Positions 25,453 through 34,400 of a stretch of DNA of 37,539 bases are shown here, one piece after another. Every line of letters starts with the position of its first letter. Position 1 is the first letter of the stretch. The stretch is taken from NCBI RefSeq assembly GCF_026225065.1, contig NZ_JAMFSB010000248.1, forward strand, positions 1 to 37,539, given 5' to 3'. The notes below the pieces were generated by a model, which was given only the letters and a program-made list of their open reading frames with translations, was not told the DNA's origin and did not search any database. The position numbers and the translations under genes were made by a program. The stretch is from Paraburkholderia sp. (GTDB lineage: Bacteria > Pseudomonadota > Gammaproteobacteria > Burkholderiales > Burkholderiaceae).

Positions 25453-26187
25453 TCAGCTCGCGCTGATCCAGCGCGTGCCTAGTTCGTCGATGATCGCAGT
25501 TGCGTCGAAGCGGTAGGCCATCAGCGCCGCCAGTCCGCGTCTGCCGTCGATCGACGCCGGCGCGGAGGTAAAGCCATGCTTTGCCAGCAGCGCGGCCTCG
25601 ATCGCGTCGGCAGCGGCCTTGCCCGTTTCGAGCGCCTCCATGGCCTCGTTCGCATTGAGGGCTAGTCCGGCGGCCTGGGTTGCGGCAACGCCGAGCGCGT
25701 TGCGCGTGCAAACCGCATCGAGTGCCAACAGGCGCGTTATCGCGAGCGTTGCGCCGAGTACACCGACCGACGAAGCCACGTTCCAGCGAGCGCGATACGC
25801 ATCGTCATCGAGCGCCGTCAGCACCCGCTGCGCCGCTTCGATGCCAATGGCCGCAGCTGTGGCGAGCGCATCGTCTGATGCGTCACCACGTTCGCCGAAC
25901 GCGAGCACCGCCGCCAATACCGGCGTCGCGACGCTCGGTGCCGAAGCGCGCGCGAGCGCGGCGCCATAGGCCCAGGCCCGTGTGCGTGCGTCCTGGGGCG
26001 ACGGTTGCGCGCCTTGTAGCGCGGCGATCTGCGCTTCGCTGGCGAGCGCGCCACGGGTGGCGGCGCGGGCTTGCTCGAGCGCGCGCTGTGCAGCGGCTAG
26101 CGCCGGCGCTGCTGCGTTCGTCAATGGCGCAGTCGCGAAACCGACGAGTGCGTCGGAGACAGGAGAGTGTGTAGCGGTTTCATGCAT
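25453..26187 (-). CDS. one-domain MmgE/PrpD-like protein
   Basis: A 244-residue protein matching only the helical first domain of the MmgE/PrpD family. The part IGIEAAQRVLTALDDDAYRA aligns by eye with the full-length neighbour, and a remnant of the family motif HPGKAAANG survives as ETGKAAADA. The catalytic-site stretch HLDDFDDTH and the HITG histidine of the neighbour are absent (the latter is RWNVASS), and the C-terminal domain is missing. It is not obviously a pseudogene: the frame is intact, codon use is normal, and it begins four bases after the full-length gene. It may be a non-catalytic partner subunit. An Ala-rich N-terminus of about 60 residues is unexplained. Confidence 0.8.
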   Translation of the reverse strand: MHETATHSPVSDALVGFATAPLTNAAAPALAAAQRALEQARAATRGALASEAQIAALQGAQPSPQDARTRAWAYGAALARASAPSVATPVLAAVLAFGERGDASDDALATAAAIGIEAAQRVLTALDDDAYRARWNVASSVGVLGATLAITRLLALDAVCTRNALGVAATQAAGLALNANEAMEALETGKAAADAIEAALLAKHGFTSAPASIDGRRGLAALMAYRFDATAIIDELGTRWISAS

Positions 26188-26191
26188 GATT

Positions 26192-27535
26192 TCAATCCTT
26201 GTTCGGGACGCACAGCGCGAACAGCGCGTCGAGATTGGCCGAGACCTCGAGATCCTGGATGGCGGCAGCGATGCGCCCGGTCACGCCAGCGCCCAGCACC
26301 GGCTCGATGAGCAGCCGCACCTTGTCCATCAGTTCGTCCTGCGTCAGCGGCCTCGCGAGACTGCCGCGTGCGTGCTCGACGTGGTGAGCGGCCACACGGC
26401 CGCCGGTCAGACGCGCTTCGATGAACACCTCGTCGCGATTGACCTTCGTATCCGGCACGAGCCTGGTCTTCGCGCGCAGGGCGACCACATCGGGCTGCAC
26501 GACGCGCGCATCCTCATACTGCGCAAGACCGACACGCCGGTCGCACAGTGCCGCTGCCACGCCGTGAATCGCGCTGAAGCGGGCCTGCAGGCCGTCCTTC
26601 GGTTGTGGATTGCCCATCAGTTCCGGCACCAGCGGATGGCAGCGCACCTCGATTGCCTCAATCGCGGTAGCGTCGTCAATCTGCTTGCTGAGTTCGAGCC
26701 CTGCGTCGATCGCCGGATGCGCCACGATCCCGCACGGATACGGCTTGTAAGTGTTGAACAGCAGCTCCCAGCGCTCGCCCAGCTGGCCGTTCATCTGGTC
26801 GAAGTCGACGCGTGTCGACATCGAGTGCGAGTAGCCGCCTTCTGCTTCGAACACGTCGTCGGCAGCCTGCTGGCCATAGAGCGCGAGCCGCGCCGCCGCG
26901 ATGCCGTTCGCTGCCGCCTTGCCCGGGTGATACGGCTTGGTCATCGTGCCGAACGCTTCGCGTTGGCCGACGAACATCGACGTGGCAATCGACACGGCCC
27001 GCGCCAAAGCGTCCGCGTCGAGTCCTAGCAGCAGTCCCGCCGTCAAGGCGCAGCCGATCACGCCGCAAGTACCGGTGATATGCCAGCCGCGGTCATAGTG
27101 TTCCGGCGAGATCGACACGCCGACACGCAACTGCGCCTCGCAGCCGAGTGCGAACGCGGTGAGGGCTTGCGCGCCGCTCGGGCGCGTCGACGGTGCCAGC
27201 GCGGTCAACACCGCAAGCACCGACGCGGCCGGATGAATCACGGTTGCGAGGTGCGTATCGTCGAAGTCGTCGAGGTGGCCGGCAAAACCCGTTGCCAGCG
27301 CGCTGAAGTGGAGATCGACGCGCTCGGTACGGCCCGGCACCGGTGCCTCGGGCGCGGCGCCGAGTTCGCGCGCAGCCGCGAGAATCGCTTCGACGCCAGG
27401 ATGCATCGACGCGCCGATCGATGTGCCGATCACGTTGACAAGAGAGCGCTTCGCTTCCTCGGCGACCGCAGGAGGCAAGGGTCGCTGCGCGAGCGCGTGC
27501 AGGCCGTGCGCAAAGGCGGCGGCAATATGCTTCAT
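26192..27535 (-). CDS. MmgE/PrpD-family dehydratase/decarboxylase-like protein
   Basis: A 447-residue, two-domain member of the family that includes 2-methylcitrate dehydratase and cis-aconitate decarboxylase. Marks: FAGHLDDFDDTHLATVIHPA in the first domain, GWHITGTCGVIG, TKPYHPGKAAANGIAAARLA, and FNTYKPYPCGIVAHPAIDAG in the second. It should act on a carboxylate with an adjacent hydroxyl or carboxyl group in the cytoplasm, but the family is functionally mixed and the substrate cannot be named. The ATG overlaps the MFS stop (ATGA), and the one-domain paralogue follows after four bases. The MFS-dehydratase-paralogue order suggests uptake and breakdown of one organic acid, under control of the divergent GntR protein. 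Confidence 0.9.
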   Translation of the reverse strand: MKHIAAAFAHGLHALAQRPLPPAVAEEAKRSLVNVIGTSIGASMHPGVEAILAAARELGAAPEAPVPGRTERVDLHFSALATGFAGHLDDFDDTHLATVIHPAASVLAVLTALAPSTRPSGAQALTAFALGCEAQLRVGVSISPEHYDRGWHITGTCGVIGCALTAGLLLGLDADALARAVSIATSMFVGQREAFGTMTKPYHPGKAAANGIAAARLALYGQQAADDVFEAEGGYSHSMSTRVDFDQMNGQLGERWELLFNTYKPYPCGIVAHPAIDAGLELSKQIDDATAIEAIEVRCHPLVPELMGNPQPKDGLQARFSAIHGVAAALCDRRVGLAQYEDARVVQPDVVALRAKTRLVPDTKVNRDEVFIEARLTGGRVAAHHVEHARGSLARPLTQDELMDKVRLLIEPVLGAGVTGRIAAAIQDLEVSANLDALFALCVPNKD

Positions 27536-28950
27536 TGGGACAACTCCTCAAGACGAATGCCGTTGGTGCGAGGCCCGAAGGCCCCGACCATAACGACGAT
27601 GACAAACATGGCCGAAGAAATCAGTGCGAATACGGCCGGCACGCCGAAGTGCTTCAGCAGCGCGGCCACCCAGAAGCCGACGAAGATCGAACTGAGGCGG
27701 CTCCAGCTGAACACGAAACCAACGGCTCGGGCACGTATACGTGTGGGGTAAAGCTCTGCCTGATAGGTGTGGAAGATACCGATCAGCCAGTTGTTCGCGA
27801 TCGTGACGGCGCTGCCGCACACCAGGATCAGCGCCGGCTCGCGCACGAACCCGAACAGCACGCCGAAGACCGCAACCACCAGCGCACAGCCGACCAGTTG
27901 CCACTTGCGCTGGAAGCGCTCCGCGCACGCTATTGCGCCGACGGCGCCGAGCGGCGTCGCGCATGCGATGACCATCGTGTACAGCAGCGAATGCGTGAGC
28001 GTGATGCCCTTCGAATAAAGTAGCACCGGCACCCACGAGCCGAAGCCGTAGACGCCGAAGGTCTGGCAGAAATTGAAAACCGACAGCATCACCGTGCGCG
28101 AGAGGTACGGGCGCTTCCACATCTCGCCGAACGATCCGCGGCCTTCCCGCTGCGCCTCCTGATCTGTCGCGTGCAGTGCGGGTGCAGGCAGTGGCTCACG
28201 CGTTTGGGCAACCACATTGCGTTCCATCTCCGTGACGATTGCGTCCGCTTCGGCGGTGCGTCCCTTGCTCTCCAGCCAGCGCGGCGACTCCGGCAGCCCA
28301 CGCCGCACGAACCAGATCAGCACGCCACCCGCGGAGCCGACGATCATCACCCAGCGCCAGCCATCGAGGCCCAACACGTGATGCGGTACCAGCAGCCACG
28401 ACAGCACGGCGACGGTCGGCACGGAAGTCAGGATCACGAGGATGCTGAACGCCATGTATTTGCCACGGGTTCGATACGGCGTCAGCTCCGAGATGTAAGT
28501 GTCGACAGTAATCAGTTGCACGCCAATTCCTACGCCAGCCCAGAAGCGCCAGAAATCCATTGCGAGCGGATCGTTCTGGAACGCCGCTACGAGGGTCGCG
28601 ATCGAGTACGCGAACATCGCAAACGTGAACACCGAGCGGCGCCCAAAGCGGTCGCTGAAACCGCCGAGCGCGACCGTGCCGATGAACATCCCGCCGAAGA
28701 ACGAGCCGAGAAAACTCGCGAAGCCGTTCACGTCGAACAGGCTCTCGGTGGTCGCCCGGTACATGCCGCTATGGATAAGGCCCAACGCCAGATAAGCGGC
28801 CATAAACAATTCGTAGAACTCGAACCAGCCTCCCATCGCGATACGTGCGACGAGGCCGAGGAAATACCTCGTGGGCGGCAAGCGGTCCAACCGCGCCGAT
28901 ACGCCAGCCTGCGTGTGCACGGGGTCTGCGACCTCTTTCTCCATGTACAT
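27532..28950 (-). CDS. MFS transporter (sugar-porter-type)
   Basis: An inner-membrane symporter of 472 residues and about twelve helices. Signature pieces: FYELFMAAYLALGLI in helix 1, GGFSDRFGRRSVFTFAMFAY at the 2-3 loop, RFWAGVGIGVQLITVDTYIS, and RRGLPESPRWLESKGR before the central loop. Several Met codons cluster at the start; 28950 has AGGAG five bases ahead and is preferred, while 28953, 28944 and the distant 29031 are alternatives. First gene of the operon and divergent from gntR across a region with two identical palindromes. Cargo is probably the organic acid used by the MmgE/PrpD protein. Confidence 0.9.
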   Translation of the reverse strand: MYMEKEVADPVHTQAGVSARLDRLPPTRYFLGLVARIAMGGWFEFYELFMAAYLALGLIHSGMYRATTESLFDVNGFASFLGSFFGGMFIGTVALGGFSDRFGRRSVFTFAMFAYSIATLVAAFQNDPLAMDFWRFWAGVGIGVQLITVDTYISELTPYRTRGKYMAFSILVILTSVPTVAVLSWLLVPHHVLGLDGWRWVMIVGSAGGVLIWFVRRGLPESPRWLESKGRTAEADAIVTEMERNVVAQTREPLPAPALHATDQEAQREGRGSFGEMWKRPYLSRTVMLSVFNFCQTFGVYGFGSWVPVLLYSKGITLTHSLLYTMVIACATPLGAVGAIACAERFQRKWQLVGCALVVAVFGVLFGFVREPALILVCGSAVTIANNWLIGIFHTYQAELYPTRIRARAVGFVFSWSRLSSIFVGFWVAALLKHFGVPAVFALISSAMFVIVVMVGAFGPRTNGIRLEELSQ

Positions 28951-28983
28951 CATGTCTCCTTCGCTTCTGAATGTGGTCGGCTT

Positions 28984-28995
28984 AGTGTCGACACT
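28984..28995. promoter_or_regulatory. palindromic operator copy 1 (GntR)
   Basis: A perfect 12-base palindrome AGTGTCGACACT, 33 bases upstream of the MFS start. An identical copy lies at 29046-29057. The TGTCGACA core is of the kind bound by FadR-subfamily GntR dimers, and the gntR gene is adjacent. Confidence 0.65.
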
Positions 28996-29045
28996 TCGTT
29001 CAGTGTATTCGCTCTTGTTTGTTGAAATCAACAGTTTTATGATCT

Positions 29046-29057
29046 AGTGTCGACACT
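29046..29057. promoter_or_regulatory. palindromic operator copy 2 (GntR)
   Basis: A second exact AGTGTCGACACT in the same divergent region. Centre-to-centre distance to the first copy is 62 bp, about six helical turns, so bound dimers would face the same side of the DNA. Confidence 0.65.
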
Positions 29058-29167
29058 TTGATGGATCCCACGTAGAGGCACCCGGACCCGCCGGGGCCGC
29101 CTGCTAAAATGCGCGACCGGATCGGAGCAGCCCCGCTGCCTCGCGCCCAGCCGACGACAGCAACGGA

Positions 29168-29902
29168 ATGGCAATGGACGAGTTTCTCGACAAGAACATA
29201 GAAGAACCGAACGATACGAACGACAGCTCGCCGGTTGCCGGCATCGTGGACTGGGTGGCGCGCGGCATCATCGAAGGGCGGCTGCAACCCGGTGACGACC
29301 TGAACTCGGTCGACCTCGCGAAGCGTTTCAAGGTGAGCCGCACGCCTGTGCGCGAGGCGCTGTTCGTGCTGAGCCGCGAAGGTCTCGTCGACTGGTCACC
29401 GCGGCGCCGGCCGCGCGTGTCGGCGGTCAGCCTGAAGGACGTGCGCGAGCTGTATCAGTTGCGCGCCGTGCTGTACGCGCAGGTGTCGTTCGCGATCGTC
29501 GAGCATGCGAGCAACGCGGATATCGAGGCGCTGTGGGCAGCGCATCGCCGCCTCGCCGACGCGGCGGCGCAGCATGACGTGGATGGCTATTTCTGGGGCA
29601 ACGTCGCGTTTCGCGACGAGGAACTGCGGGTGTGCGGTAACGCGATTTTCAAGGAAGTACTGGATTCGCTGCGCATGCGCACCAACCGGCTGCGGCATCT
29701 GAGCACCTCGCTGCCGGGCCGGATGCAACGCTCCTGCGAGGATCACCAGCGACTTTGCGAAGCCTATGCGGAGCGCGACGGCACGCTTGCCGCGGCGCTG
29801 AACCGGTCTATCGTGCTGGGTGCGTTGCGCGCGATCGAAGCCGCCTGGCAGGACGGCTCATCGCCCGCCCGGGACGATGCCGACGGCGCGTCGCTGCGCT
29901 AG
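29168..29902 (+). CDS. GntR-family regulator, FadR subfamily (FCD), altered ligand site
   Basis: A DNA-binding repressor of 244 residues. The winged helix spans about residues 22-86 (GRLQPGDDLNSVDLAKRFKV, SRTPVREALFVLSREGLV), followed by an all-helical FCD effector domain. Typical FCD proteins bind a metal through three His; here the first expected His is Arg149 (NVAFRDEEL instead of an FH pattern), H193 in CEDHQRL is kept, and the last appears as Ser (LNRSIVLG). The effector may therefore be bound without a metal. Starts at 29168 and 29174 are both possible. It is divergent from the MFS-MmgE/PrpD operon, with two palindromes between, so autoregulated control of that operon is likely. Confidence 0.9.
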   Translation: MAMDEFLDKNIEEPNDTNDSSPVAGIVDWVARGIIEGRLQPGDDLNSVDLAKRFKVSRTPVREALFVLSREGLVDWSPRRRPRVSAVSLKDVRELYQLRAVLYAQVSFAIVEHASNADIEALWAAHRRLADAAAQHDVDGYFWGNVAFRDEELRVCGNAIFKEVLDSLRMRTNRLRHLSTSLPGRMQRSCEDHQRLCEAYAERDGTLAAALNRSIVLGALRAIEAAWQDGSSPARDDADGASLR

Positions 29903-30363
29903 TCAGCGGGTCAATGAATGCGGGGGAGAAAAGAGGAGGGGGCTCGCAACGCGGGAACGGCGATGACTGCTCGGCCAGCCGGAAGGATCATCTCGCCTTC
30001 CCTACCGCTTGCCGTCGCTGCGAGTGTTCGAAGGATGCGGTGTCTGGGTCGCCTCATCAATTACAGGTCATAACACGCACCTCCGTCTGGTCTCACTCTT
30101 CCCTTTAATTTTCCTTTCAATTTGTGCGTTTCTAACGGCCGCGTATGTCGTTGAGACATTGAAAGCCTATTGGTTGTTTTTCGCGCAGTCGATTTTCGAT
30201 TGCTTGCGTGACGCATCAAACTCGGGCAACATCGCTTCCGGGATTGCGAAGCGGCTGTGGCTTGGCTGGAGCCTTTGCCAGACGAGCGACACAAAAAGTC
30301 TCTAGAATGACAAACTCGCGATTTTCACAAGAAATTACGGGGAAACGCTGCCGTAAGATTAAG

Positions 30364-30392
30364 TTGTCTACGGCATCACGCATTATTAAATT
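30364..30392 (+). promoter_or_regulatory. candidate promoter of the TOMM cluster
   Basis: TTGTCT (30364-30369), a 17-base spacer, TAAATT (30387-30392); each box matches four of six consensus bases. Transcription would begin near 30399, about 80 bases before the FHA gene. It is the best candidate found by eye, not verified. Confidence 0.35.
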
Positions 30393-30417
30393 GCATTTCC
30401 AGTCATTGTTCAGGGCG

Positions 30418-30443
30418 AGTGATCAATCGCCGGTTTGATCACT
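30418..30443. promoter_or_regulatory. inverted repeat downstream of the candidate TOMM promoter
   Basis: AGTGATCAA, eight bases, TTGATCACT: perfect nine-base arms. It lies about 20 bases after the predicted start site and 38 bases before the FHA gene, a position suited to a repressor or attenuating hairpin. No T-run follows, so a terminator is unlikely. Confidence 0.5.
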
Positions 30444-30480
30444 GCTTCGCGCAATCAGGCGAAAACCACGGTTCGATGTG

Positions 30481-31491
30481 ATGGCGACGCTAAAGAACAA
30501 CGTGTCCGGGGAATCATGTCTGTTGAAGGTTAATCACGTGTTCGGCCGAGATGCCGAGCGTTGCGACACCGTCATTCAAGACGCCTACGTTTCCCGTGTG
30601 CATGCGATGGTCCACTTCAACGGCGGGCAATGGAACCTGCTTGATCAAAGCAGCAACGGCACGTTGCTGTCCGGTACATTGCTGCGCCATGGCGAGCATG
30701 CGCCCCTGCGCGAAGGCGATCTGATTCGCTTCGGTAAAGCGGTTGACGGCACCTGGGAGGTCGTGGATCTCGCGGACCCAGTCGATACGCTGTGGCCCGT
30801 TCGCCCCCCCGCTCGCCCCGTTCTGCTTGAATTCGCCCAGGTGCTGCCGGGCGACATCACGCCCGCCATCAGTGTGATGCGCTCCACGACCGGAGAATGG
30901 CTGTGCGACGACGCTGGCTCGCTGCGGGTGCTTCATCACGGCGACGTCATCACGGCGGGTACCCTGAGTTGGCGCCTGGAAATGGTGCGCAACGACCAGA
31001 CGCTCGCGCTGGTCGCGCCGTCCGCTCCGTCGGGACCGCCCGCACGAATCGAGTTTGCGGTAAGCCTGAACGAGGAACACGTGCGGGCCGTATTGCACAC
31101 GCGCGGCGGAACGGTCGACCTCGGCGAGCGCGCCCATCACTACTGTCTGACTACCCTTGCACGGATCCGTTTTGCCGACGCGCAGGCGGGCTACGACAGC
31201 GGCTCGCAAGGCTGGGTCGAAATGCCCGAACTGTCGCGTATGCTTGGGCTCGATGTAGCCCACGTCAACGTACAGATTCATCGTGCCCGTGCCCAGTTTG
31301 CGGCACTTCCGGGTGAGGGGAAGGTTGAGCTCATCGAGCGCCGACGCGGTAGCGTGCGTTTCGGCAACATCGCATTTCGGGTCATGCGAGGGGAGCAGCC
31401 CGAATGTCTGTGGGTGCCAGGCGATCCCGTCAATGGCAATGCATCGGGCACTATGACTGCAGACCTGACGCGACACGCCCTGTCGAACTGA
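30481..31491 (+). CDS. FHA-domain protein with possible winged-helix C-terminus
   Basis: A 336-residue cytoplasmic phosphothreonine reader. The FHA domain (about 1-95) keeps all key residues: G22-R23 in VFGRDAE, S38-R39 and H41 in VSRVHA, N59-G60 in QSSNGT. A second beta-rich part follows (about 110-180). The last third looks like an OmpR-type winged helix by eye: HHYCLTTLARIRFADAQAG, VEMPELSRMLGLDVAHVNVQ and IHRARAQF resemble the PhoB-type recognition helix and its VDVHIxRLR pattern. This part is inference. The start is the ATG at 30481; a GTG precedes it. Seven bases separate its stop from the kinase gene. Most likely it binds the autophosphorylated kinase, or is its substrate, and passes the signal to transcription or to the TOMM enzymes. 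Confidence 0.85.
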   Translation: MATLKNNVSGESCLLKVNHVFGRDAERCDTVIQDAYVSRVHAMVHFNGGQWNLLDQSSNGTLLSGTLLRHGEHAPLREGDLIRFGKAVDGTWEVVDLADPVDTLWPVRPPARPVLLEFAQVLPGDITPAISVMRSTTGEWLCDDAGSLRVLHHGDVITAGTLSWRLEMVRNDQTLALVAPSAPSGPPARIEFAVSLNEEHVRAVLHTRGGTVDLGERAHHYCLTTLARIRFADAQAGYDSGSQGWVEMPELSRMLGLDVAHVNVQIHRARAQFAALPGEGKVELIERRRGSVRFGNIAFRVMRGEQPECLWVPGDPVNGNASGTMTADLTRHALSN

Positions 31492-31498
31492 TTGCGCA

Positions 31499-34400
31499 AT
31501 GCCCTCCAGATCTGTGACGTCATCTACCGATTCGCGCGCACCCGCTGAGGCTGCACACTCAGCCCAGCCATCGTCTGCACCGGCGGTCGAGCTGCATGGC
31601 ATGCATGGCTACCGGCTCGGTGCGCAGCTCGGTGAAGGCGGCAGCGGCGCAGTCTATCGGGCAACCCGGCTGGACAACGGACAAACGGTTGCGATCAAGT
31701 TGATGCGCGAAGACGTCGCGCGCACGGCGGCAGAGCGCGAACGTTCACGCGCCCGCTTTGCGCAGGAAACGCGGCTGTGCGAGACGCTTGAACATCCGCA
31801 CGTGGTGGCGTTGCTCGACAAGGGCGAGACACCTCATGGCCAGTTGTTCGCCGTGTTCGAATTCGTGCCGGGCAAAACGCTGCGCGAGATGATCGAGGAC
31901 GAAGGCGCGCTTTCTGCGGTCACGACAGGACTCCTGATGACGCAGGTGCTCGAAGGCCTGGCGGCTGCCCACAAGCAGGGCATCGTGCATCGCGATCTGA
32001 AGCCGCAGAACGTCATGGTGACGGTGACCGATGACGTACTGCATGCAAAGATCCTCGACTTCGGCATCGGCGCGCTCATTTCCGACGCTACGTTACCGGA
32101 TGCGTATACGCTGACGCACGCGACCGAGGTCCTCGGTTCGCCGCAGTATTGCGCGCCCGAGCAACTGCGCAAGGAAGCGCCGACGCTCAGGACCGACCTG
32201 TACGCGTGGGGCCTCGTCGTCATCGAATGTTTGACGGGGCAGCCCGTCATGCAAGGCGCGAGCGTCGCCGAGATCCTCTATCAGCAACTCAGTCCCGTCG
32301 ACGTGGCGTTGCCGCCGGCGATTGCTTCGCACCCCCTCGGCACGGTGTTGCGGCTCGCGTTGAACAAGAACCCGCAGTTGCGCGCAGGCTCTGCCGATGA
32401 GCTCGCGGAACAGTTCCGCGCACTGCATTTTCAGGCGCTCGTCGGCGAATTCAATTACCCACGCGGGTCACGCAAGTCGCGAACCGCCGAGGCGAAAGTC
32501 GCAACCCTTTCGACGAAGGCGCCGGACGCCGCCAGCGCATCGCGGCAGGTGACGGCGCTGTGCTGCAGTGTGGGCATCGTTGAAGACAGTGCGCCGCTGA
32601 CGGCCGATCCCGCCTCGCTGGAAGCGCTCGAGGCCAGCCAGCAACAATGGCTGACCCGCTGTACGGACATCGCAGTCGGATATGGCGGCGAAGCATGCGG
32701 CAAGCTCGGCGATACGTTGCTGTTTTACTTCGGCGCTCAGGTCGGTATCGATCGGCCGGCACGGCGCGCCGCGCGTGCCGCGCTCGAGATGGCGCGGCAG
32801 TCGAGTCGCGCGAGCCTCGACGACACGCAAACGCCGAACGGCTGGCGTGTGGAGATAGCAGCAGCGTTGCATGTCGGCCCCATTGCGATTCGTGTGCCGC
32901 TCATGGGCGAGGGCGCCACGGCCGCTACAGCAGCAAAGCTGCTGCGGCTTGCCACGCCGGGCCAGATTCTGCTTAGCGAAGAAGCGCGCGAGTCGCTCGA
33001 CCGGTATGCCGACTACACGCGCACCGGGTTGCATTTCGCGCGTGCCGGCCACGCGTCGCGCACCGTCTATGCGTTGCTTGGCGAACGCCACGAGCATGCG
33101 CCGTTCGACTCGCTCGACCGCAACGCGGCGACGCCTTTGATCGGCCGGGAGCGCGAGCGCGAAGCGTTGCTGCAAGCCTGGCGCGGCGTGGTGGCCTCCG
33201 CTGCATCCGAAGCACAAGCCGGGGAGGGCGCACCGCGTCTTGCGAGACTGGTTGTTGGAGATCCGGGCATCGGCAAATCGCGACTCGTCTATGAGCTGTG
33301 CGAAACGGTGCGCAACGCAGGCGAGACGGTCGCCTACTGTGCCTGCCTGCCCGAGCGCTTGAATCACGCACTGTTTCCGATCCTGCGCTTCGTGGCGGCG
33401 CATTGGCAGCTCGATATCGAGGGCGACCCGGCCGGGGCGCTCGCGGCGCTCGATCGTATGATTGCCCCGCTTGCCTGCGATCATGCCGCGGCGCGCGCCA
33501 CGCTCGCTGCCTGGCTCGGGATAGCAGCGGGGCCGGCCAACCTGCGCTGGTCGACCGCGCGGCAACAGCAAGCGTTGTTCGATGTGCTGCGGCAACTGGT
33601 CGCCTCGTCAGGACAGGGCGGCCCCGTGTTGTTCGTCATCGAAGACGTGCAATGGCTCGATCGCATGAGTGTCGACTTCCTCGAATCGCTGCGTCTCTCG
33701 CCGGCATGCGGCTCGGTTCTCGTCGTGATGACATCGCGTCCCGAAGTGCTCGACCGGTGGCGCACCAGCACCGAGCGTCTGATGTTGCGACGCCTGTCGC
33801 GCGACGACACGCGTGAGTTGATCGCGACGCTGCTGGATAAGGCCGATTTCGATGCTGCCACGCTTGAATCGATCACGCAGCGCACGGCGGGCATTCCGCT
33901 GTTCGTCGAGGAAATTGCGCGCGAATTCGTGATCAGCGGTGCGATGCCGGATGCCGGTTTGGTGCAGGGAGACATCGGCGCGCCGGATCATCAGCCGTTG
34001 CCGGCCAGTTTGCGCGACATGCTTGAGCTCGCGTTCGATCGTATCGATGGGGCGCGCGACACTGCGCAACTGGCGGCCACGATCGGCCTCGAAGTCGATG
34101 CGCAACTGCTCGCCGACGTTTCGCCGCACGCGGCCGAGGTCCTCAACGACGACCTGAAACGCCTGCTCGAGGCACGCATCATCTATGCGCAACACCGGCT
34201 CGGTGGCATTTCGTATGCGTTCCGGCATGCGCTGATTCGCGATGCAGCGTACGAATCGATGCCGGCGGCGCTGCGCCGCGAGAATCATGCGCGCGTGGCA
34301 CGGGCGCTTGGCAAGCGTCCAGAGCGCGGCAATGGCATGCAGGACGTCAACATTGCGCAGCATTTCGTGCATGCACGGGCCTTCGAAGAAGCCGTGCCGC

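Larger units (their letters stand above)
29903..30480. other. 578-bp gene-free leader of the TOMM cluster
   Basis: Noticeably more AT-rich than its surroundings from about 30100 on. Short frames here (for example 30009-30305) have no ribosome site or family resemblance. I see a candidate promoter at 30364-30392 and an inverted repeat at 30418-30443, described separately, and a small hairpin near 29990 (GGAAGG with CCTTCC) that may end the gntR transcript. A small RNA or an acquired junction cannot be ruled out. Confidence 0.5.

Noticed and set aside
30009..30305. 98-residue frame with one hydrophobic stretch in the TOMM leader
   Set aside because: Only one possible membrane helix, no ribosome site and no gene-like composition; left as part of the non-coding leader.
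32546..33079. Active adenylate cyclase domain
   Set aside because: The first metal Asp, the catalytic Asn and the Arg are replaced; called degenerate instead.
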